Below, in pieces: positions 57,258-64,000 of a DNA stretch of 64,000 nucleotides (within the stretch, counting starts at the first letter, position 1; each line of letters begins with the position of its first letter). The notes beneath the pieces are model-generated. The model made no database searches. It worked only from the letters and a program-made list of their open reading frames with translations, and was not told where the DNA came from. This stretch comes from Afifella marina DSM 2698 (GTDB taxonomy: Bacteria; Pseudomonadota; Alphaproteobacteria; Rhizobiales; Afifellaceae), in the NCBI RefSeq assembly GCF_900102695.1, contig NZ_FMVW01000004.1, forward strand, positions 124,001 through 188,000, in the 5' to 3' direction. The position numbers were made by a program, and so were the translations under genes.

Positions 57258-59060
57258 ATGACTTTTTCCGATTTGCAGATGTGGCTCACCTTCGGGGTGA
57301 TCGCGCTGACCATCGTTGGCTTTTCGCTCGAGCGCGTGGCGGTCGAGACGACCGCGCTCGCCTCGCTCTTTCTTTTGACGCTCGTCTTCGTCGTCTTTCC
57401 CGAAGCTTTCGACCTTTCGTCCCCCTTGTCGTTCGCGGATTTGCTGCTGGGCTTTTCCAATCCCGCGCTGGTGGCTGTGCTCAGCTTGATTGTCGTGGGA
57501 CAGGGGCTGTTTCAGACAGGCGCGCTCGACGCTCCGAGCCGGCACCTTGCGCGCAACACCCGCCTGCCGCCATCTGCGGTCTTCATACTCCTCATCGTCT
57601 TTGCGGGCGCACTCTCGGCCTTCCTCAACAACACGCCCGTCGTGGTGATGATGATCCCGGTGCTGATGTCGCTCGCCCGTGAGCAGCGGATCTCGCCAGC
57701 CAAGCTTCTCATGGCGATGAACTTCGCGACGATCATCGGCGGCTCGACCACATTGATCGGATCATCGACCAATCTTCTCGTCGCGCAGGTGGCGCATCAC
57801 GAAGCCGGCATCAATCTCCGGCTCTTCGATCTCACGGCGCCCGGACTTGCAATCGCCGCTGTGGCAGTCCCCTACATCCTGTTCGTCATTCCCCGGTTCT
57901 TCGGGAAACGTCCCCAGGAAGCGGTCAAGTTCGCGAGCGGCAAGCAGTTCATCACCGAAATCGTTCTGCCGGAGGGGCATCCGCTCGTCGGCATGCGCTC
58001 GGTCGCCGGGTTGTTCCCAGGGCTTCGCGACGTCACCGTCCGCCTCGTGCGGCGCGGCGCCGCCATCCATCTGCCGCCTTTCGAAGATCTCGAGCTGCAG
58101 CCGGGCGATCTCGCCGTGTTCAGCGGCGTGCGCGAGGATCTGGCCCGTCACGGCATCATCAAGCCCGCGCGCGGCGAACGCGGGGCCGATACCGCCGGCG
58201 GTGGCACACATTCCGTCGGCGAGGCGATCGTGGCGCCCGGTGGCCGCATCATCGGTCGTTCGCCGGCCGAAACGGGTATCGAGCAGACGAGCGGCATCAA
58301 TGTCGTCGCCGTCGAGCGCCGCGGTCGTATGTCCCGTCAGGCATTCTCCGAAGTTCGCCTGGAAGAAGGCGACGTGCTGCTGCTTTCCGGCACGGACGCA
58401 TCGTTCGATCGTCTGCGGGGCAGCCGCGATCTGCTTCTCCTCGAAAAGTCGTTCGCACCGCTGCCGGCTCGCCGCGATTCGCTTCGCTCGATCCTCATCT
58501 TCACGGGCCTTGTCGTTCTCGCCGCAACCGGGCTCGTCCCCATCGCCATTGCAGCCCTCGGCGCAGCGCTCCTGATGCTCGTCTTCGGCTGCCTCAACAT
58601 CCGCCAGGCGCGACGGGCCTTCGACAGCCGCATTTTCATGCTGATCGGTGCCTCCATCGCCCTTGCAACCGCACTGGAACGAACAGGCGGCGCGCAATTC
58701 CTGGCTGAACATCTCGTCGCCCTGACGGAACACGGAGGGCCGCGCCTGCTCCTCTCGGCGCTCTTCGCATTGATCGCGATCCTCACCAACGTCTTGTCGA
58801 ACAATGCGACGGCGGTGCTTTTCACGCCGATCGCAGTGTCAGCGGCCGCGGCGATCGGGGCTCCGGCCCTGCCGTTCGTCATCGCCGTGATCTTCGCCGC
58901 CAATGCATCCTTCGCGACACCGATCGGGTACCAGACAAATCTCCTCGTCATGGGACCCGGGAACTACCGCTTCGTCGATTTCCTCTTGGCGGGCGGACCG
59001 CTCACCATCATTTCATGGCTTGTATTTTCACTGTTCGCGCCGTGGTATTATGGCATCTGA
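57258..59060 (+). CDS. SLC13-type permease with two RCK_C (TrkA-C) domains
   Basis: The 600-residue protein is a DASS/SLC13-type inner-membrane carrier of dicarboxylates, sulfate or similar anions. The N-terminal helical half carries [65 protein letters not shown]. Two cytosolic RCK_C domains follow (about 235-310 and 325-400: [16 protein letters not shown] ... [13 protein letters not shown] and [36 protein letters not shown]). The second helical half carries [51 protein letters not shown]. The substrate is unknown. The bpt gene starts 11 bases after its stop. Confidence 0.87.
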   Translation: MTFSDLQMWLTFGVIALTIVGFSLERVAVETTALASLFLLTLVFVVFPEAFDLSSPLSFADLLLGFSNPALVAVLSLIVVGQGLFQTGALDAPSRHLARNTRLPPSAVFILLIVFAGALSAFLNNTPVVVMMIPVLMSLAREQRISPAKLLMAMNFATIIGGSTTLIGSSTNLLVAQVAHHEAGINLRLFDLTAPGLAIAAVAVPYILFVIPRFFGKRPQEAVKFASGKQFITEIVLPEGHPLVGMRSVAGLFPGLRDVTVRLVRRGAAIHLPPFEDLELQPGDLAVFSGVREDLARHGIIKPARGERGADTAGGGTHSVGEAIVAPGGRIIGRSPAETGIEQTSGINVVAVERRGRMSRQAFSEVRLEEGDVLLLSGTDASFDRLRGSRDLLLLEKSFAPLPARRDSLRSILIFTGLVVLAATGLVPIAIAALGAALLMLVFGCLNIRQARRAFDSRIFMLIGASIALATALERTGGAQFLAEHLVALTEHGGPRLLLSALFALIAILTNVLSNNATAVLFTPIAVSAAAAIGAPALPFVIAVIFAANASFATPIGYQTNLLVMGPGNYRFVDFLLAGGPLTIISWLVFSLFAPWYYGI

Positions 59061-59071
59061 GTGAGGTTCAT

Positions 59072-59818
59072 ATGACGCGGCCGATCGCTGAAGCTCAGCA
59101 ATTCTATCTCACAGCCCCCGGCCCCTGCCCCTACCTTCCCGGTCGGCAGGAACGCAAAGTCTTCACCCAGCTCGCAGGACCGCATTCGGCCCCCTTGAAC
59201 GACATTCTGAGCCAGGGCGGATTCCGGCGCAGCCAGACGATCGCCTATCGCCCGGCCTGTGACCGTTGCGCGGCCTGCGTGTCCGTTCGGGTCTGCGCCG
59301 ACCTTTTTTCTCCGACACGCTCCATGCGTCGAATCACGCAGCGCAACCGCGATCTCGTCTCCGACTGGCGTGACAACATCGCAACCACTGATCAGTATTC
59401 GCTCTTCTACCGCTATCTCGAAGAACGCCATTCCGGCGGCGGCATGCTGCAGATGACGGTCCTCGACTATTCACTCATGGTCGAAGACAGCCATGTCGAG
59501 ACGAAGCTCGTTGAATACCGGCGCCGCACCGCAGACAGCGCCACGGGGCGTCGGGGCGACGGCGAACTCATCGCCTGCGCGCTCACGGACGTGCTCGCCG
59601 ACGGGCTCTCGATGGTCTACTCGTTCTTCGATCCGGAGGCGAAAGACCGCTCCCTCGGCACCTTCATCATCCTCGATCACATCGAGCGCGCCAAGCGGCT
59701 CGGAAAGCCCTATGTCTATCTCGGCTATTGGGTCGAGGGTTCCCGAAAGATGGCGTACAAATCGCGTTTCCGACCGCAGGAACGGCTGACCATGCGAGGC
59801 TGGGAACGCTTTTGCTAA
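59072..59818 (+). CDS. bpt: Aspartate/glutamate leucyl-transferase Bpt (arginyltransferase family)
   Basis: Bpt adds leucine from Leu-tRNA to N-terminal Asp or Glu of proteins, marking them for ClpAP by the N-end rule. The 248-residue protein shows the N-terminal cysteine-containing core [26 protein letters not shown] and [24 protein letters not shown]. The ATE C-terminal region follows ([58 protein letters not shown]). The ATG at 59072 is preceded by GAGG. The next gene overlaps its stop by 7 bases. Confidence 0.95.
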   Translation: MTRPIAEAQQFYLTAPGPCPYLPGRQERKVFTQLAGPHSAPLNDILSQGGFRRSQTIAYRPACDRCAACVSVRVCADLFSPTRSMRRITQRNRDLVSDWRDNIATTDQYSLFYRYLEERHSGGGMLQMTVLDYSLMVEDSHVETKLVEYRRRTADSATGRRGDGELIACALTDVLADGLSMVYSFFDPEAKDRSLGTFIILDHIERAKRLGKPYVYLGYWVEGSRKMAYKSRFRPQERLTMRGWERFC

Positions 59819-60783
59819 GATTTCTCGTGTGGGTGGGGCTCGTCGGTGCGATGCTGGCGAGCCTGATCAGCTTTGGCGGCTATTGGTGGCCGTCTTTCGA
59901 CAGCATCAATCACTTCCGCCCCTTTCTCTTCGTCGGGTTCGCGCTGGTCGCGGCAATCGGCCTCCTCGCGCGCTTGAGGCTGGCATTTGCGCTCAGCCTG
60001 TTCCTCGCGCTCGCCCAAGGGTGGTTCCTGATCGCGGAGATTTTGCCCGAAGCGCATTTCGGAAGCATCGCAGCCGAACCCGCCGGCGTTCCGCTCAAAG
60101 TGATCAGCTTCAACATGCTCGACAAACGCGTCGACGCCGAGGGCCTTGCTCGCATGGTGGAGCGGGAGCGCCCCGATGTCCTCGTCTTGATCGAGGCCTG
60201 GCCCAATACCGCGCATGTTCTGGCGAAGTTGAAGCCTTTTCTGCCCTATCGGCTCGATTGCTTCTCGGCGCATTTCTGCGACGTCGCGATCCTCGCCCGC
60301 CACCCGTTCACCAATACCTATGTGTGGGATCCTCCCGCCGGAGAGCCTCGCGAGAACAACGTCTCCCTCATGAGTGTCACGTTTGAGAAGGACGGCATTC
60401 CCGTCACCGTCTGGGGTACGCATCTCGACTGGCCGGTCCCGGCGCGGGGCCAGACGATGCAGTTTGAGGCGATGAGGAAGGATCTGCAGGATGCGGGACC
60501 CAACACGATCCTCGCAGGCGACTTCAATTCAACGCCGTGGTCCTTTGCCTTGCAGAGATTCGGCGCGGCGATCCCGTTGCGGCGCATCACACGCGCCATG
60601 CCGACCTGGCCGAGCGAAAAGGCCGTCTTTCGCGGCCGAAATACGGTTCGCGCCTTCGGCCCGTTCATGCCGCTCGACCATATCTTCATCGGCAAAGCCA
60701 TTCGCAAAATCGATGTGAGACGGGGCCCCTATCTCGGCTCTGATCATTACCCGGTGATCGCCGACCTCAAACTGATCAACTGA
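59812..60783 (+). CDS. Membrane-anchored endonuclease/exonuclease/phosphatase-family protein
   Basis: The 323-residue protein starts, on present evidence, at a TTG overlapping the bpt stop; GAGG lies at a good distance. It begins with three hydrophobic segments (about residues 5-85), then the EEP fold: [89 protein letters not shown] and [36 protein letters not shown]. The metal Asp/Asn and His residues ([15 protein letters not shown]) are present. The enzymatic domain may lie outside the cytosol. The substrate is unknown. Confidence 0.85.
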   Translation: MLRFLVWVGLVGAMLASLISFGGYWWPSFDSINHFRPFLFVGFALVAAIGLLARLRLAFALSLFLALAQGWFLIAEILPEAHFGSIAAEPAGVPLKVISFNMLDKRVDAEGLARMVERERPDVLVLIEAWPNTAHVLAKLKPFLPYRLDCFSAHFCDVAILARHPFTNTYVWDPPAGEPRENNVSLMSVTFEKDGIPVTVWGTHLDWPVPARGQTMQFEAMRKDLQDAGPNTILAGDFNSTPWSFALQRFGAAIPLRRITRAMPTWPSEKAVFRGRNTVRAFGPFMPLDHIFIGKAIRKIDVRRGPYLGSDHYPVIADLKLIN

Positions 60784-60806
60784 ACACCCTTATCAACTGA
60801 GCGCCC

Positions 60807-63074
60807 TCAGGATGCGGGGCTGAAGCGGTTCGACTTCGGAAAGCCCTGCGGCGCCATGCGTCCGGCCTGGGCGCGTTCGCCGAGCCACTCCGACAGATCA
60901 CCATAAGAGCGGGCATGCGTGCGCCCGGCGGAATCGCTCCACGAAAGCCCCTGTTCGCCTTCGAAGACGCGCACGTCCGAAATGCCGCCATCCTTGTAGC
61001 GCTGCAGCCTGACGCCCTTGCCGCGCGTCATTTCCGGCAACTGCTCCCTCGGGAAAATCAGAAGTTTCCGATTCTCTCCGATGACGGCGACATGATCGCC
61101 GGCGGCCGGAACGCATATCCGGGCCTCATCCGCCCCAGATACATTCAATATCTGCCGTCCCTTACGGGTGTTTGCTACCATATCGGTTTCGGCGATGATG
61201 AAGCCGTTTCCGACAGTGGAAGCGACGAGGCGCTTCACCTGCGGGTCGTGCACGAAGGCGGCAAGGATGTCGCTGTCCTTGTCCATCTCCACCATCAGGC
61301 GGACCGGCTCTCCCTGGCCGCGGCCACCGGGCAGCCGGGCAGCCTCGAGGGTGAATGCCTTACCGGCGGTGGAGAAGAACAAGATCTTGTCGGTCGTGTG
61401 CGCCGGGAATGCGATCTTGAGTCGGTCGCCTTCTTTGAAGCTCAGCGACGAGAAATCGGTCATATGGCCACGCATCGTGCGCAGCCAGCCTTTTTCAGAC
61501 AGAATGACGGTGATCGGCTCGCGCTCGATCATCGCCTGCTGAATCTCCTCGACGTCGATTTCCGGCGCGTCCGCAAACGTCGTGCGCCGACGTCCGAGCT
61601 CGGTATCGGGACCGAACTTTTTCTTCACCGAAGAGATTTCAAAGGAGACACATTTCCATTGGCGGTCTTCCTCTTCGAGAAGGCCGGTCAGATCCGTCTG
61701 CTCGGCGGTCAGAGCCTCGTGCTCCTTGCGGATCTCGAGCTCTTCGAGCTTCCTCAATGCGCGCAGGCGCATATTGAGGATCGCTTCCGCCTGGACATCG
61801 GTCAGATCGAAGGCCTGCATCAGCTCCGGCTTGGGTTCATCGCTTTCGCGGATGATGCGGATCACCTCGTCGAGGTTGAGATAGGCGATCAGATAACCGC
61901 CGAGAATTTCCAGACGGTGGGCGATCTTATCCAGGCGATGGCGCGTGCGGCGCAAAAGCACGTCGCGCCGGTGGTGCACCCATTCGTTCAACACGTCTCG
62001 CAACGACATCACCTTCGGCACGCGGCCTTGCGAGATGACGTTCATGTTGAGCGAGAAACGCACTTCGAGATCGGCACGCTTGAAGAGCGATTCCATCATC
62101 AGGTCGGGATCGACCGTGCGGCTCTTCGGCTCGATGACGATGCGCACGTCTTCTGCACTCTCGTCGCGAACGTCGCCGACGAGCGGCAATTTGCGCGCCT
62201 CGATCTGGTTTGCGATCTGCTCGATCAGCCGCCCCTTCTGCACCTGATAGGGGATTTCGGTGATGATCGCAGACCACGACCCCCGGCTGCCTTCCTCTTT
62301 TTCCCAACGGGCACGCACGCGCATCATGCCGCGTCCGGTCGAATAGGCTTCGAGGCGATCAGAGGCGGGGGAGACAATAACGCCGCCGGTCGGAAAATCC
62401 GGGCCTGGGACGAATTCGAGCAGCTTCTCGGCGCTCGCATTCGGGTGCTTGATGAGGTGGAGAGCCGCGTCGCACAATTCGGCCGCGTTGTGCGGAGGAA
62501 TGTTGGTCGCCATGCCGACGGCGATGCCGGATGCGCCGTTCGCCAGAAGGTTCGGGAAGGCACCCGGAAGGACGACCGGCTCCTCATCCTCGCCATCGTA
62601 GGTGGCACGGAAGTCGACGGCATTCTCGTCGATGCCTTCAAGCAGAAGGTTCGCGACTTCGGTCAGCCGCGCCTCGGTGTAGCGCATGGCGGCCGCGTTA
62701 TCGCCGTCGACATTGCCGAAATTGCCCTGACCGTCGACGAGCGGATAGCGAACAGCAAAGCTCTGGGCCAAGCGGACCATCGCGTCATAGATCGCCTGGT
62801 CGCCATGCGGGTGAAAATTACCCATCACCTCGCCCACGACCTTCGCGGACTTCTTGAAGCCCGACCCCGGCAGAAGCCGCATCAGACGCATGGCGTGCAG
62901 GATGCGCCGGTGGACGGGCTTCAGCCCGTCGCGCACGTCCGGCAGCGCCCGATTCATGATCGTGGAAAGCGCGTAGGCGAGATAGCGCTCTTCAAGCGCT
63001 TCACGCAGATTGATGGGGACGATGTTCCCGTCGCCCTCGCCTCCGCCTGGAGGCGGAATCAGTTCCTTGCCCAT
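60807..63074 (-). CDS. parC: DNA topoisomerase IV subunit A
   Basis: ParC with ParE separates linked daughter chromosomes. The 755-residue protein has the class II topoisomerase core: [40 protein letters not shown], then [24 protein letters not shown] and the active-site tyrosine Tyr132 in [19 protein letters not shown] follows, and a beta-pinwheel C-terminal domain (about 500-740) with [18 protein letters not shown]-type repeats. At the quinolone-contact position (Ser80 of E. coli ParC) it carries Gln93, with Asp97 at the next position of interest. It is convergent with the EEP-family gene and divergent from ruvX. Confidence 0.95.
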   Translation of the reverse strand: MGKELIPPPGGGEGDGNIVPINLREALEERYLAYALSTIMNRALPDVRDGLKPVHRRILHAMRLMRLLPGSGFKKSAKVVGEVMGNFHPHGDQAIYDAMVRLAQSFAVRYPLVDGQGNFGNVDGDNAAAMRYTEARLTEVANLLLEGIDENAVDFRATYDGEDEEPVVLPGAFPNLLANGASGIAVGMATNIPPHNAAELCDAALHLIKHPNASAEKLLEFVPGPDFPTGGVIVSPASDRLEAYSTGRGMMRVRARWEKEEGSRGSWSAIITEIPYQVQKGRLIEQIANQIEARKLPLVGDVRDESAEDVRIVIEPKSRTVDPDLMMESLFKRADLEVRFSLNMNVISQGRVPKVMSLRDVLNEWVHHRRDVLLRRTRHRLDKIAHRLEILGGYLIAYLNLDEVIRIIRESDEPKPELMQAFDLTDVQAEAILNMRLRALRKLEELEIRKEHEALTAEQTDLTGLLEEEDRQWKCVSFEISSVKKKFGPDTELGRRRTTFADAPEIDVEEIQQAMIEREPITVILSEKGWLRTMRGHMTDFSSLSFKEGDRLKIAFPAHTTDKILFFSTAGKAFTLEAARLPGGRGQGEPVRLMVEMDKDSDILAAFVHDPQVKRLVASTVGNGFIIAETDMVANTRKGRQILNVSGADEARICVPAAGDHVAVIGENRKLLIFPREQLPEMTRGKGVRLQRYKDGGISDVRVFEGEQGLSWSDSAGRTHARSYGDLSEWLGERAQAGRMAPQGFPKSNRFSPAS

Positions 63075-63138
63075 GGCGCCCTATGTGGCGAATTCTTGAA
63101 GCCGCGACAATGCACGCGGGCCGTGCTAGGCGAATCGA

Positions 63139-63621
63139 ATGGCTGCTGACCTCACAATCGAAGAGTTTTCCACCGCCGCCCCCATCGGAACGCGGCTTGC
63201 GGGCCTCGACCTTGGCACGAAGACCATCGGGATCGCCGTTTCCGATCCAGGTCAAAACGTGGCGAGCCCGGTGACGACCATCCGCCGCGTCAAGTTCGGA
63301 CAGGACGCGGCGAGCCTTCTGTCACTGTGCGCCACGGAGAAAATCGGGGGCCTCGTCCTCGGCCTGCCCGTCAACATGGACGGCAGCGAGGGCCCGCGCT
63401 GTCAGGCGACCCGGGCATTTGTTCGCAATCTGAAGACGCTCACGGACTTGCCGGTCACCTTGTGGGACGAACGCCTGTCCACGATGGCGGTCGAGAGGGC
63501 GATGATCGAAGCCGATCTGTCACGGCGCAAGCGCGCCGAGCGGGTCGATGCGGCGGCGGCCGCTTATATTCTGCAAGGCGCGCTCGATCGGCTGGCGACA
63601 TTGCGGCGCCAGCGCGTCTGA
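63139..63621 (+). CDS. ruvX: Holliday-junction resolvase-like RuvX (YqgF)
   Basis: YqgF/RuvX proteins act in 16S rRNA maturation and have a RuvC-like nuclease fold. The 160-residue protein shows [29 protein letters not shown], then [77 protein letters not shown], typical of the family. It is divergent from parC with 64 bases between starts. Its stop faces the acyl-CoA dehydrogenase fragment 3 bases away. Confidence 0.94.
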   Translation: MAADLTIEEFSTAAPIGTRLAGLDLGTKTIGIAVSDPGQNVASPVTTIRRVKFGQDAASLLSLCATEKIGGLVLGLPVNMDGSEGPRCQATRAFVRNLKTLTDLPVTLWDERLSTMAVERAMIEADLSRRKRAERVDAAAAAYILQGALDRLATLRRQRV

Positions 63622-63624
63622 GGA

Positions 63625-64000
63625 TCAAGGCTCGGGGAATGCGTAATCCAGGAGCGCACGCATGTTGAAGCGCCGGTCCAGCATTCCATAGGTCGAGCGC
63701 CAGGGACGCCCGAGCCGCGTCTCGATGAAGGCGTCGGCGAAGACCGGCGGGAAATCGCGTCGCAAGGCAGCGGCGGCCGCGGTCAATGCCAATTGCTCCG
63801 TCAGCACACGTGCGCTTCCCTCGTCCTCCATGGCGACTTCGGCGGCGGCGGCGAGAACGTCAACGGCTGCACGGCCATTGTTGCCGAGCTCCTGGCGGAA
63901 GTTTTCAAGAACCATCGCCAGGATCTGAGGATCGCGACCGAGCACTCGCAGCACGTCGAGCGCCATGACATTGCCGGAACCTTCCCAGATGGCGTTGACC
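63625..64000 (-). CDS. Acyl-CoA dehydrogenase, C-terminal part (runs off the window), AidB-like
   Basis: Only about the last 125 residues are present. The reading starts VNAIWEGSGNVMALDVLRVLGRDP, the phrase of AidB and isovaleryl-type acyl-CoA dehydrogenases, in which IWEGSGN closes the FAD-binding part. A helical tail rich in Ala follows (NNGRAAVDVLAAAAEVAMEDEGSARVLTEQLALTAAAAALRRDFPPVFADAFIETRL) and ends in PEP. The helical extension of about 120 residues after that motif suits AidB better than short acyl-CoA dehydrogenases. The N-terminal three quarters lie beyond base 64000. Confidence 0.82.
   Translation of the reverse strand, partial: VNAIWEGSGNVMALDVLRVLGRDPQILAMVLENFRQELGNNGRAAVDVLAAAAEVAMEDEGSARVLTEQLALTAAAAALRRDFPPVFADAFIETRLGRPWRSTYGMLDRRFNMRALLDYAFPEP

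Noticed and set aside
60915-63149. A 744-codon open frame on the plus strand opposite parC
   Set aside because: It mirrors parC codon structure in a GC-rich genome, has no recognisable domain, and parC itself is unambiguous.

Overview
The window is about 64 kb of GC-rich chromosome from an alphaproteobacterium. Gene content and gene order point to the order Hyphomicrobiales (Rhizobiales). The clues are alaC-hom-glpX-recJ; phosphatidyltransferase-permease-hdaA-ppk-ppx divergent from purMN; yceD-plsX-fabH-ihfA-merR followed by tRNA-Pro; glyA-nrdR-ribD-ribE-ribH-nusB-thiL; an L,D-transpeptidase beside an LdtR-type regulator; and an Mg-type HemB. I cannot name a genus from sequence alone. Almost all of the window is core chromosome. 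I see no insertion sequence, prophage, CRISPR array, rRNA or plasmid function.

Layout. 1-4.8 kb: amino-acid and gluconeogenic genes (recJ fragment, glpX, hom, alaC-type aminotransferase) and a small lipoprotein. 4.9-10.1 kb: class I PHA synthase, then two tandem exported paralogs of unknown function. 10.2-21.3 kb: aspS, rnd, ppx, ppk, hdaA, an AI-2E-type permease, a CDP-alcohol phosphatidyltransferase, purM and purN. 21.4-25.3 kb: small lipoprotein, molybdopterin oxidoreductase, heme A synthase, DUF2842. 25.3-32.3 kb: exopolysaccharide locus (NodB-type deacetylase, Wzz/Wzc-like protein with a degenerate P-loop, Wza-like export lipoprotein, WbaP-like initiating transferase, O-antigen ligase/polymerase). 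32.5-37.6 kb: tRNA-Pro(GGG), merR-like, ihfA, fabH, plsX, DUF177, CBP3-like chaperone, bamE, with a structured 3' region. 37.6-39.0 kb: the only clearly accessory-looking stretch, an A+T-rich segment and an orphan gene. 39.0-48.0 kb: H+-pyrophosphatase, MFS transporter, thiL, nusB, riboflavin genes, nrdR, glyA. 48.1-55.5 kb: secreted phytase-like protein, EamA exporter, L,D-transpeptidase and ldtR, DUF6163, 3-hydroxyisobutyryl-CoA hydrolase. 55.5-64 kb: hemB, RDD protein, SLC13-type permease, bpt, membrane-anchored EEP-fold protein, parC, ruvX, and the C-terminus of an acyl-CoA dehydrogenase.

How the genes fit together. Many neighbours are translationally coupled (ATGA, GTGA or TAATG overlaps). 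The ppk/ppx reading frames overlap by 77 bp, joining polyphosphate synthesis and breakdown to the DnaA-control gene hdaA. The plsX-fabH pair feeds lipid synthesis, and the rib/nus/thi cluster is a cofactor operon.

The items most worth a second look are: a pseudoknot-capable RNA element ahead of a strong terminator at 37,461-37,562; the orphan gene at 37,905-38,678 with its A+T-rich upstream; three direct copies of ACAAATGC upstream of the L,D-transpeptidase; the Wzc-like protein that has lost its Walker A lysine; and the tandem exported paralogs at 6,838-10,049.
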